A stretch of DNA of 64,000 nt from Cognatiyoonia koreensis (GTDB lineage: Bacteria; Pseudomonadota; Alphaproteobacteria; Rhodobacterales; Rhodobacteraceae), in contig NZ_FOIZ01000001.1 in the NCBI RefSeq assembly GCF_900109295.1, positions 620,001 to 684,000 of the forward strand, in the 5' to 3' direction. The notes beneath the pieces were generated by a model. The model saw only the letters and a list, made by a program, of their open reading frames with translations, was not told where the DNA came from and ran no database searches. The position numbers were made by a program, and so were the translations under genes. Below, in pieces: positions 28,244 to 36,691 of this stretch (positions within the stretch are counted from its first letter, which is position 1; every line of letters begins with the position of its first letter).

Positions 28244-28475
28244 CTGTGGCAATCCTCACCGAATTAACCGAGTCTTTGACACATCGGCACATCGCCCAGT
28301 TTCTGCCTGAAACTGCCCGATATTGTTTCGGCTTTTCCACTAATCCCCACAGACCGATCCCCATTGTAGGGCCGATATTGGTTAATGACGCCAATAAGTT
28401 GCCATGATCCGCAACTTGTGACGGTATGGCTGCAATTAACGATTTGGTAATCTTCGGTTCAAAGGGATAAATGGC

Positions 28476-29135
28476 ATGAGCGTTGCACGCTTTGGTAAAG
28501 TAAGTCTGGCTGCTTTGGCGGCATTTTCGTTCGCTGCGTGTAGCAGTTCCAGCAACGGCGGCGGCAGCGGCGGCGGTGTAGCCGGGGCAGAGAACCCAAT
28601 GGCTGAATTGGAAGAGATCGCGACCCGCGTGGATGGCTACTCTTTTACCCGCTTTGATGCTGTACCGACGACCGGCGATGCGACTTTCACCGGGCTTGGT
28701 GGCGTGCAGATTTCGGACGCAGATGGCGTTGTTCTTTCGGGGATGGGCGATGTCTCGGTCACTGTGGATTTCGGTACAGAAGCGGTCTCGGGCGGTCTGA
28801 CGAACATCACGGGCTACACTGGCACGGCTGCGGAAGTTGCTGCTGCAACGGCTGCGATGGACGATACCAGCGATATTTCCGGTGAACTTTCGCTTAGCCG
28901 TGGTGACATCTTTACCCTGCGCCCCAACGCGTTTGGTGTTGATTATGACGGCACGCTTGGCGCTGACGGATATGTTGTCGATGGGCGCGCGTTGGGCGAA
29001 TTCAAAGGAACTCGCAGCGCAGGCAGCACCGATTTTCCGATCCGTGCGGTGCAGATCACTGATGACGACGGTGTCGCCACGATCGGGGCAGAGACGTTTG
29101 ACGTCGAAATCGGTCTTTTTGGCGAAACCGAATAA
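28476..29135 (+). CDS. Small TbpB-like lipoprotein
   Basis: A 219-residue lipoprotein with the leader LAALAAFSFAAC (Cys22) and a Ser/Gly-rich tether after the cysteine. The mature part is beta-rich and resembles the barrel lipoproteins related to TbpB: VDGYSFTRFDAVPTTGDATFTG opens the barrel, and GEFKGTRSAGSTDFPIRA lies in a later strand. It lacks the full GxxFGPxAxExxG motif seen in the lipoprotein at 2980. An AGGGA lies 11 bases upstream of the ATG. The ligand is unknown. It has its own upstream region after the pntB hairpin and ends at a bidirectional hairpin. Confidence 0.65.
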   Translation: MSVARFGKVSLAALAAFSFAACSSSSNGGGSGGGVAGAENPMAELEEIATRVDGYSFTRFDAVPTTGDATFTGLGGVQISDADGVVLSGMGDVSVTVDFGTEAVSGGLTNITGYTGTAAEVAAATAAMDDTSDISGELSLSRGDIFTLRPNAFGVDYDGTLGADGYVVDGRALGEFKGTRSAGSTDFPIRAVQITDDDGVATIGAETFDVEIGLFGETE

Positions 29136-29159
29136 AAACCAAGGTCATTTCAAAACTTC

Positions 29160-29190
29160 GGGGCCCCGGTTTACGCCGCGGGCCCTTATT
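29160..29190. terminator. Hairpin between convergent lipoprotein and rluE genes
   Basis: GGGCCC (29161-29166) pairs with GGGCCC (29180-29185), with an inner CGG/CCG pairing and TTATT following on the plus strand. It probably serves the plus-strand gene. Confidence 0.6.
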
Positions 29191-29743
29191 CATTTCCGGA
29201 TGATACTTCGCGCCATTTCCCAGATGCGATCCCTGCCACGTCCCACGGACCGATGGACCAGCGCACAAGTCTCAGTGTGGGAAAACCGACATGCGCCGTC
29301 ATGCGCCGGACCTGCCGGTTGCGCCCCTCGCTGATGATAATTTTCAGCCATTGATCGGGAACGGTCTTGCGAAAGCGCACGGGTGGGTTCCTGTCCCATA
29401 AATCAGGCGGGGCCATCAGCTCGACGGTGGCGGGGCGGGTTGGGCCGTCTTTCAATGACACACCGTCACGCAACGGCTGAAGATCGGCATCGGTTGGCGC
29501 ACCTTCGACCTGAACGAGATATGTCTTCGCCATCTTGTTTTTTGGGTCGCTGATGCGCGCTTGCAGCTTGCCATCATCGGTCAGGATCATCAGGCCTTCG
29601 CTGTCCCGGTCAAGCCGGCCTGCGGGATAGACCTTTGGAATATCAACAAATTCCGACAAGGTCCGCCGGGGCGTCGGATTTCGAACGTCCGTGAACTGGG
29701 ACAGAACATCAAAGGGTTTGTTGAAAAGGATCACGCGCGCCAT
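29186..29743 (-). CDS. rluE: 23S rRNA pseudouridine synthase E
   Basis: A 185-residue enzyme starting at 29743, where AGGAG lies 7 bases upstream; a start 30 bases earlier is less likely. It shows the RsuA/RluE family signature GRLDRDSEGLMILTDDG with the catalytic Asp, and EGRNRQVRRMTAHVGFPTLRL near the C-terminus, both close to E. coli RluE. It lacks the N-terminal S4 domain found in RluB/RluF, which fits RluE. It converts uridine 2457 (E. coli numbering) of 23S rRNA to pseudouridine. It is a single gene on this strand. Confidence 0.92.
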   Translation of the reverse strand: MARVILFNKPFDVLSQFTDVRNPTPRRTLSEFVDIPKVYPAGRLDRDSEGLMILTDDGKLQARISDPKNKMAKTYLVQVEGAPTDADLQPLRDGVSLKDGPTRPATVELMAPPDLWDRNPPVRFRKTVPDQWLKIIISEGRNRQVRRMTAHVGFPTLRLVRWSIGPWDVAGIASGKWREVSSGNE

Positions 29744-29937
29744 GACCGTTCTCCTAAACCGGGAAGTGGGCAAAGGTCCATGTCATCTGTGCGCTGGTTT
29801 TTTCGGGTTTCAACCCGCAAAGACGCCAACGGTATACAATCGTGTGCTTCTAACTATCTATAAAATATGCATTTTTCCTTTACATGCGACATTCTGCCGT
29901 TAGGTAATGAAACATAGAAAAACCAAGGCGCGCCCTC

Positions 29938-31218
29938 ATGCCCCCGATCCCAGACCATCCACTCCGCTATGCTATGGCAAACGAACTGCACGCACGACCC
30001 TTCCCTGTCGTGAACAAACCAAGCCGTGCGGCATATCTTGCCATCAAGCCAAAGGAAAACGCAGCAGGACGGGATCGGGATGCGGATCGTGCCCATCTTG
30101 TCGCGTTGCTCGACAGATTTGGGGCACCGCACCCACAGCCGGGGGCGACACACTATTCGGGGCAATTGGGAAAGCATCTGCTCAAGTGGGAAAGCCATAC
30201 GGAATTCGTCACCTACACGCTATTCGGCGAAGGTCTGGCGGATCGGCCATTCGACGCGGCGACTTTCAGCGTGTTCCCCGACGAGTGGCTGGAGGAAGCA
30301 CCCGGCACCCGCGTGACCTCTGCGCTGATCCGTATCGAGGTGGCAGAAAACGACGACGGTGTTCTGGACAAGGCAACGGACTGGTTTGTGCCGGAAAGCC
30401 TCGCCATCAGCCGTGTGCTTGATAACGATCTGATCATCGCTAGCGATTTCCGGATTGATGCCAGCGGACACATGCGCATCGCCGTCTTTGCCCGTCCGGA
30501 AACGGGTGACAGGCGGGTCGGGCGCGTCGTGCAACGCCTTTGCGAGATTGAAACCTACAAGGCCATGTCGATGCTGGGTCTGTCACGCGCCCGCGGGCTG
30601 AGCCGTGAAATGGCACAGATCGACACGACCCTGACATCTTTGCTGGGTGACATGTGCGGGCCGATCGGCAAACCGGACGTGATGTTGCAATCCTTGCTGG
30701 AAGTCTCCGCCGAACTTGAAAACATCGTCGCGCAAACTTCGTTCAGGTTCGGTGCGACCGAAGCCTATGAAACCATCGTCAACCAACGGATCGAGATCCT
30801 GCGCGAAGAACACTTTCAGGGGCGTCAGACTTTTGCGGAATTCATGATGCGCCGTTTTGATCCGGCGATGCGCACTGTGAAATCGACACAGGCGCGCCTC
30901 GAACGTATGTCGGCGCGGGCGCAGCGTGCCAGCGACCTTTTGCGAACGCGCGTTGACGTGGAACGGTCCGCGCAAAACCAGGAACTGCTGACCAGCATGG
31001 ACAAGCGCGCTGACCTGCAACTGCGCTTGCAGCGTACCGTCGAAGGCCTATCGGTGGTTGCGATCAGCTATTACGCCGTGAACCTTGTGCTTTATGTAAC
31101 CGGACCGCTGGAAGAAGCGCTGAACGTCTCCAAGACAGTAATGGCAGCGATCGCAACGCCGCTGGTCCTGCTAGCCGTGTGGTTCATGGTGCGCCGCATT
31201 CGCCGACACATTGAATGA
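29938..31218 (+). CDS. DUF3422 family membrane-anchored protein
   Basis: A 426-residue protein matching the alphaproteobacterial DUF3422 family: opening PDHPLRYAMANELHARPFP, then FTEFVTYTLF-like and RLCEIETYKAMSMLGLSRAR segments, and a coiled-coil central region. It ends in two membrane helices (about 365-415: GLSVVAISYYAVNLVLYVTG and AIATPLVLLAVWFMVRRIRR). The function is not known; the soluble part probably faces the cytosol. Its end is directly adjacent to the convergent MATE gene (no gap). Confidence 0.88.
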   Translation: MPPIPDHPLRYAMANELHARPFPVVNKPSRAAYLAIKPKENAAGRDRDADRAHLVALLDRFGAPHPQPGATHYSGQLGKHLLKWESHTEFVTYTLFGEGLADRPFDAATFSVFPDEWLEEAPGTRVTSALIRIEVAENDDGVLDKATDWFVPESLAISRVLDNDLIIASDFRIDASGHMRIAVFARPETGDRRVGRVVQRLCEIETYKAMSMLGLSRARGLSREMAQIDTTLTSLLGDMCGPIGKPDVMLQSLLEVSAELENIVAQTSFRFGATEAYETIVNQRIEILREEHFQGRQTFAEFMMRRFDPAMRTVKSTQARLERMSARAQRASDLLRTRVDVERSAQNQELLTSMDKRADLQLRLQRTVEGLSVVAISYYAVNLVLYVTGPLEEALNVSKTVMAAIATPLVLLAVWFMVRRIRRHIE

Positions 31219-32583
31219 TTAGGCAAACGTCTGTGCAAGGTTGTCGCGCTTGAACAGTTCGGTTCGGTTGACCGCATAGACGGCACAGGCTGCCCCCAGC
31301 ACATTCGCACAGACCGCGGCGATCAGGATACCGGTATAGCCGAACAGACTGACACCGACCCAGGCAAGTGGCAGGTAAAGGACGAAAATGCGCGTCAGGC
31401 TGAGCGCCATGGAATAGCCGGCCTTGGACCGGGCGTTCATCGCCGCATTCGCCGTCACGATGAAACCATAGCCGAACAGGCTCATGCCAACGATACGCAG
31501 GTATTGGGCTGCGTAGGATGTCGCTTCGCCCCCGCTGGCAATAAATCCGGCCAGCCCCTCGGCAAAGAACGCAAGGATCAGGCCGATCGCAATGCCATAG
31601 GCAGCGCAGAATGCGAATGCGACCTGCACAGCGCGTCCGGCGCGGTCGTGTTGCTCTGCCCCCCAGTTCTGGCCGACAACGGGGCCGATGCCGGATGACA
31701 GCGCAAACATAGGTACCAGCGCCAATGACTGGATGCGGGTCGCAGCGCCAAATCCGGCCACTGCCGTTTCGCCAACTGTTGCAACCGCAGCCGTGACCGC
31801 GGCCATACCCGCGGGGTTGATGGCATTGGAAAACGCTGCCGGCCCACCGACCTTGACCAGCGTCCTTGCCGATTGCAGGAAATTCTTCGTCGGCTGACAG
31901 TTGAAAAAGATCAGCCCGCGCCGCATGGCCCAGACGAAGGCGGCGGTGGCCACGACTGCGCGTGCCGCAAACGTCGCCATCGCTGCACCAGCCGTTTCAA
32001 AGCCCGGAATGAACGCCCAACCGAAAACAAGCAAAGGGGTGAGGGCGATATTCAAAACAGATTCCGACACCATGAATATGGCCGAGATACGTGCATTTCC
32101 GTGCGCGCGGAATAGTGCGTTGATCAACATGCTTGTGACCGCGAACGGGAACGACAGGCACCACCACGGCACGAATGCGCGGATTTCCGTCATCACGTTG
32201 TCACTTGCGCCAAGAACGCCGAACAGCGGACCGATCATCAGGAATAGAAGGAAGGCGACGCCGACAGCCAGGAACACGCCAAGCGCAACAGCATGCAGCC
32301 CGATCCGGGCCGTGGCCGTGGCATCGTCTTCGCGACCGATGGCCTGTGATACGGCAGCATTCGCGCCAGCGGACAAACCGATAGACAGCGACGTGATGGC
32401 TGCTGTGACCGGATAAATAAAGCCAACCGCAGCCAAGGGCGCACCGCCAAGCTTGCCAAGGAAATAGGCGTCGGCCAGTCCCACGCTCAGCACGGCAAGG
32501 ATACCCAGGACCATGGGTGCCGACATGACCGTCAGTCCACGCCAGATCGGTCCATCCGTCAGCTGTTTGTCGTCATTTGCCAT
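31219..32583 (-). CDS. MATE-family efflux transporter
   Basis: A 454-residue protein with about twelve membrane helices in two MATE halves (LGGAPLAAVGFIYPVTAAI in the first, VGETAVAGFGAATRIQSLAL in the second). It is a Na+- or H+-driven exporter of cationic drugs or metabolites. The N-terminus is short and cytosolic. Its stop codon directly abuts the convergent DUF3422 stop, and it is followed upstream by the peptide ABC permease genes on the same strand after about 54 bases, so the MATE gene may be read through from that operon or have its own promoter. Confidence 0.9.
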   Translation of the reverse strand: MANDDKQLTDGPIWRGLTVMSAPMVLGILAVLSVGLADAYFLGKLGGAPLAAVGFIYPVTAAITSLSIGLSAGANAAVSQAIGREDDATATARIGLHAVALGVFLAVGVAFLLFLMIGPLFGVLGASDNVMTEIRAFVPWWCLSFPFAVTSMLINALFRAHGNARISAIFMVSESVLNIALTPLLVFGWAFIPGFETAGAAMATFAARAVVATAAFVWAMRRGLIFFNCQPTKNFLQSARTLVKVGGPAAFSNAINPAGMAAVTAAVATVGETAVAGFGAATRIQSLALVPMFALSSGIGPVVGQNWGAEQHDRAGRAVQVAFAFCAAYGIAIGLILAFFAEGLAGFIASGGEATSYAAQYLRIVGMSLFGYGFIVTANAAMNARSKAGYSMALSLTRIFVLYLPLAWVGVSLFGYTGILIAAVCANVLGAACAVYAVNRTELFKRDNLAQTFA

Positions 32584-32637
32584 GTCACGCTTTCATCTGT
32601 CCGTCCCACAGAAACAACAAGGTGACGCGGTTGTTCC

Positions 32638-33588
32638 CTACTTTCCGCGAATGCGCGGATCAAGCGCGTCGCGCAGACCGTCGCCGATGTAGTTCACGGC
32701 AAGAACCGTCAGGGAAATCGCAAGACCGGGCCAGATCACGCGTTCCGGGAATGCCTGCATCCTGTCGACACTGTCGAATAGGATCTTGCCCCATGTGGGA
32801 AAGTCGGACGGAAAGCCAAGGCCAAGGAATGAAAGCGCGCTTTCGGTAATGATCGCGGCTGCAAGACCCAATGTGGCAGATACCATGATGGGGGACAGAA
32901 CGTTGGGAAGCAGGTGACGCGTAATCATCTTGCCGGGCGGTGTGCCGATCGACCGCGCAGCCAGAACGAATTCACGCTCTTTCAGGGCCATGACATCGCC
33001 GCGCACGATCCGCGCCGTCTGCATCCAGCTTGTGATGCCGATGGCGATGACGATCAGGATGAAGATACCGTTTTCCGGCCCAAATGCCGCACGCAACGGA
33101 TCGCGGAACAACAGCATCATCACAAGCAGCAGCGGCAGGATCGGCAAGGAGAGAACCAGATCGGTAAAGCGCATCAGGATACCGTCCAGCGCACGGAAAT
33201 ATCCTGCAACGACTCCGATTGTCGTGCCAAGCAGCACGGCCAGGATCATGGCCGTCCAACCGACAGCAAGGCTGACGCGTCCGCCCTGCATCAGGTTCGC
33301 CATCAAATCGCGCCCAAGGTGGTCGGTTCCCATGGGGCGCGCCCAACTGGTTTTCGCGTCACCGTCAAGCAGGGCGATATAGATGGGCCGTACATCCTTG
33401 TTGCGGATGTCCAGCTTGCCGGGGTCAACATCCCAGATCCATGGGCCAATGGCACAGAAAAGCGTGATAAAGATCAGGAACCCAAGCCCAAAGACCGCGC
33501 CCTTGTGGCTGCGGAACTGGACCCAGACATCCCGCCACTGGCTTGTCGGTTTGGCGTCCGGGTTCAGGATGACGGTGGTATCAGTCAT
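32638..33588 (-). CDS. Peptide ABC transporter permease (DppC/OppC type)
   Basis: A 316-residue permease starting at the ATG at 33588, with GAGG 8 bases upstream; an in-frame start 42 bases earlier is unlikely. An N-terminal OppC-type helix (GAVFGLGFLIFITLFCAIGPWIW) is followed by six helices in total and the EAA loop LAARSIGTPPGKMITRHLLPN, the site of contact with the ATPase. The start overlaps the stop of the DppB-like gene by 8 bases. It forms the membrane channel for peptides (or related solutes) with the DppB-like partner, fed by the binding protein at 34687 and energised by the double ATPase at 36692. Confidence 0.93.
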   Translation of the reverse strand: MTDTTVILNPDAKPTSQWRDVWVQFRSHKGAVFGLGFLIFITLFCAIGPWIWDVDPGKLDIRNKDVRPIYIALLDGDAKTSWARPMGTDHLGRDLMANLMQGGRVSLAVGWTAMILAVLLGTTIGVVAGYFRALDGILMRFTDLVLSLPILPLLLVMMLLFRDPLRAAFGPENGIFILIVIAIGITSWMQTARIVRGDVMALKEREFVLAARSIGTPPGKMITRHLLPNVLSPIMVSATLGLAAAIITESALSFLGLGFPSDFPTWGKILFDSVDRMQAFPERVIWPGLAISLTVLAVNYIGDGLRDALDPRIRGK

Positions 33589-34588
33589 AGCGGATCCTCG
33601 GATCAAGGATGCCATAAAGCACATCGGCAATCAGGTTCATGAGGACGATCAGCACCGCCAAAAGGAAGGTGATAGTCATGACCATCGGAATGTCGGACCC
33701 TTGCAGGGCGATGATTAACAATTGGCCGAGGCCATTCACCTTGAAGATCTGTTCGGTAATGATCGCGCCGCCGAAAATGGCGGGAATACCAAGCGCGATG
33801 ACCGTTACAACGGGGATCATCGAATTGCGCACGACGTGCTTCATGACCACGACGCTTTCGCTCAGCCCTTTGGCCCGTGCTGTGCGTACGTAATCCATCG
33901 ACAGGTTGTCGAGCATGGAGGCCCGCATATAGCGGCTGACTTGCGCAGTGGTTTGCAAGGCCAGCACCATGACGGGCATGACCATTTGCTGAAGCTGGAC
34001 TTTGAAACTTGCCCAGTCGTTCACGACGTGGGTCGTGTCATAGATCGACGGCAGCCATCCAAGGTTCACCGAAAAGATCACGATGACCAGAACACCGGAA
34101 AAGAACGGCGGAACGGAAAATCCGATCATTGCAACGAACGTGCCGGCCTGGTCGAAGACGGAATACTGCTTGTATGCGCTGATGATCCCGATTGGCAGGG
34201 CAATCGCGACGCCGACGACATAGGACATGCCAACAACCCAAAGAGTCTGTGGCATGCGTTCAGCGATTACGTCAAAGACAGGGCTGCGCGATTGAAAGCT
34301 GATGATGCGCTGTGCACCATCTGCGAAATTGGTGCCCCATGCATTGTCGATCCAATATTGCGGCTCGACAATAAAGAACTGATACAGCCATAGACCAAAC
34401 CGCGTGTACCATGGTTCACCCAGACCGAGGGCCTCGCGCATGCGCTGTTTGACGTCATCCGGAATCGTCAGCGGCATGTTTGCCATCGGATCGCCGGGGG
34501 CGAGCTCGAGCAGCATGAAAATCACAAAAGCAATGAACAAAAGCGTCGGGATCGACAGCAATAACCTGCGGAGGGTGTAGGTCAGCAT
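33581..34588 (-). CDS. Peptide ABC transporter permease (DppB/OppB type)
   Basis: A 335-residue permease with the DppB-type opening (MLTYTLRRLLLSIPTLLFIA), a periplasmic loop of about 90 residues, five further helices, and the EAA motif YVRTARAKGLSESVVVMKHVV. It pairs with the DppC-type subunit. It lies 98 bases after the binding protein gene on the same strand, with a strong hairpin in between that probably lowers its expression relative to the binding protein. Confidence 0.93.
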   Translation of the reverse strand: MLTYTLRRLLLSIPTLLFIAFVIFMLLELAPGDPMANMPLTIPDDVKQRMREALGLGEPWYTRFGLWLYQFFIVEPQYWIDNAWGTNFADGAQRIISFQSRSPVFDVIAERMPQTLWVVGMSYVVGVAIALPIGIISAYKQYSVFDQAGTFVAMIGFSVPPFFSGVLVIVIFSVNLGWLPSIYDTTHVVNDWASFKVQLQQMVMPVMVLALQTTAQVSRYMRASMLDNLSMDYVRTARAKGLSESVVVMKHVVRNSMIPVVTVIALGIPAIFGGAIITEQIFKVNGLGQLLIIALQGSDIPMVMTITFLLAVLIVLMNLIADVLYGILDPRIRYD

Positions 34589-34647
34589 ATACGGGGCGCC
34601 TTAGGACATGGTTTCCGAAACGAGGGGCGAGCAGTCAAAAGCAGCAA

Positions 34648-34675
34648 CGCGCCCCGGGGTGATACCCGGGGCGCG
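34648..34675 (-). terminator. Intercistronic attenuator after the binding protein gene
   Basis: CGCGCCCCGGG (34648-34658) pairs with CCCGGGGCGCG (34665-34675) over six bases. The transcript read leftward has no long T run, so partial termination or mRNA protection is likely, as is common downstream of ABC binding-protein genes. Confidence 0.7.
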
Positions 34676-34686
34676 CATGTCGCTAC

Positions 34687-36405
34687 TTACTCACCGATGC
34701 GGTACCAGTCAGCTACGTTCCATAGCTCACTGTCCCACACATTCAGATCAACGCCGCCAAGGCTGGTTGCATGTGCCGACAGGCGACCACGGTGCACCAG
34801 CGGGATCATCGCGCCACGTGTGACAGCGATGTCGTTCAACTGGCGTGCGATTGCAGCGCGTTCACCAGCGTCTGCAGTCTGTGTCAGTTGCTCGTGCAGC
34901 GTGTCGTACTCTTCGTCACAGAAACGGCTGATGTTCTCACCCTGCCACTGTGTTGCCGGGCTTGGTGCCTTGTCACACAGTGCGTTGGCCAGATAGGACT
35001 GTGGGTCCGTACCGTTGAAGGTGTTGGCGTACATCTCGACGTCGGCATAGAACTTCTGGAAGGTGTCGGGCGAGCCTGGATCACCACCGAAGAAGACCGA
35101 TGAATCGACGTTGCGCAGTTCCACTTCGATTCCGATCTCGTTCCACCATTCCTTGATCAAGGCCTGGAAATCCTGACGAACAGCGTTTGTGGATGTCTGG
35201 TACAGGATCGACATTTTTACGCCGTCCGGTGTTTCACGAACGCCGTCACCGTCAGTATCGACATAGCCTGCTTCTTCCAGCATGGCCTTCGCGCCTTCCA
35301 GATCCTGCGTGTCACAGGTCAGCGTGTCAGAGTTGACTGCGTCCGGAGCGGGGACCCAGTTACAGGTGACCTTACCAGCCTGTCCGTAGCCAACCTCGAC
35401 CAGAAGCGGGCGGTCGATCGCCATGGACATCGCGTTGTAAACGGCCGGATCGCCAAGGAACGGGTGCGGGCGTACAACTGACCGTTCATCCGGGCCAAGC
35501 GCCGGATCAGGGTTTGTGTTGTTCAGCATGATCCGCTCGACCAGCGGACCAAAGCCTGCAACCGGTGTCCCCATGCCACCAGCTTCCATCGACGCGATCA
35601 CGTCGGGCGCAAGTTGCAGGTTCCAGGCATAGTCGAATTCGCCCGTTTCCATGACAGCACGGCCTGCAGCCGTCGCATCGCCGCCACCTTTGAAGTTAAC
35701 CGAAGCGAATGCCGGCTTGCCTTCATGGCGGAAGTTTTCATTGGCAACCAGCTGGATGACGTCGTTGGTGCGGAATTCCGTCACAACGAATGGTCCGGTG
35801 CCGATGGGGCCGAAGTTCTGCTCGGTACACTCGGGGGCTTTCGCACCCATGCAATCGGCAAACTGGGCGGCTTGAATGATCGGGCTTTCACCACCAACGA
35901 ACGGGCCGTAGGGGAAAGGTGTCGGCGTGCCAAAGCGGACTTTGACGGTAAGGTCATCAATGACTTCGACGGATTCGACGCCTTCGAACTTCGTGACCTG
36001 CGCACAGCCGCCTTCAGGGTCCATGCAGTAGTCGGCAGTGAACTTGACATCGTTCGCTGTGAACGGTGTGCCATCGGACCATGTGATACCAGGTGTGATT
36101 TTCCACGTGATCGACAACAGGTCTTCGGTCACGCCGCCATTGGCCACGGTGGGAATTTCGTCCACAAGCCAGGGGACAAGCTCGCCCGAGCTGTTGTAGC
36201 GGGCAAGCGGTTCGATCACCAGCGAGGCGGACTCAACGTCCTTTGTGCCACCTGACAGAAACGGGTTCAGGATGGATGGAGCCTGCCAATAGATAATGCT
36301 GACTTCGCCATCGCGTCCGCGCTCACCTTCGTGGCCGTCCGCCATGACCATGGATGCGGTGGCACCAAGTGCGACGGCACCCATCAGGGCTGTTGTGAGT
36401 TTCAT
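34687..36405 (-). CDS. Peptide ABC transporter substrate-binding protein
   Basis: A 572-residue periplasmic protein (SBP family 5) starting at 36405 with AAGGAG upstream; the frame is open further upstream but is not coding-like. A signal peptide (MKLTTALMGAVALGATASMV, cleaved near MADG) is followed by the family segments IIYWQAPSILNPFLSGGTKD, LAWKITPGITWSDGTPFTANDVKFT-like text and FRTNDVIQLVANENF. It binds peptides or other solutes and delivers them to the permease pair. It is the first gene of the minus-strand operon and is divergent from the ATPase gene, with 286 bases between starts, so both directions can share a regulatory region. Confidence 0.93.
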   Translation of the reverse strand: MKLTTALMGAVALGATASMVMADGHEGERGRDGEVSIIYWQAPSILNPFLSGGTKDVESASLVIEPLARYNSSGELVPWLVDEIPTVANGGVTEDLLSITWKITPGITWSDGTPFTANDVKFTADYCMDPEGGCAQVTKFEGVESVEVIDDLTVKVRFGTPTPFPYGPFVGGESPIIQAAQFADCMGAKAPECTEQNFGPIGTGPFVVTEFRTNDVIQLVANENFRHEGKPAFASVNFKGGGDATAAGRAVMETGEFDYAWNLQLAPDVIASMEAGGMGTPVAGFGPLVERIMLNNTNPDPALGPDERSVVRPHPFLGDPAVYNAMSMAIDRPLLVEVGYGQAGKVTCNWVPAPDAVNSDTLTCDTQDLEGAKAMLEEAGYVDTDGDGVRETPDGVKMSILYQTSTNAVRQDFQALIKEWWNEIGIEVELRNVDSSVFFGGDPGSPDTFQKFYADVEMYANTFNGTDPQSYLANALCDKAPSPATQWQGENISRFCDEEYDTLHEQLTQTADAGERAAIARQLNDIAVTRGAMIPLVHRGRLSAHATSLGGVDLNVWDSELWNVADWYRIGE

Positions 36406-36691
36406 AAACCTCTCCTTGTTGGTTTGTTGATGTCGCCGGGTTTCCCGGTCGATTTGAGGTGTCCGAGGGGGGAGAAACCACATTTCGCAGTTGTTTCCAG
36501 ACTTGTCAGAATGATCACCCCCAGCGGTCATGCACGCCATACCAAACAGGATTCGTGCCGTTTGCAAGCATAACTCTGCTTGAGATTTGAATTTTTTGTG
36601 CAAATGGTCAAAAATCGGGCGGCGCAGCCATTCGGCATTTGACAGCCACGTTGGGGCATGTAGCGTGATCCGGTCTGTCATCGGAGGGGTC

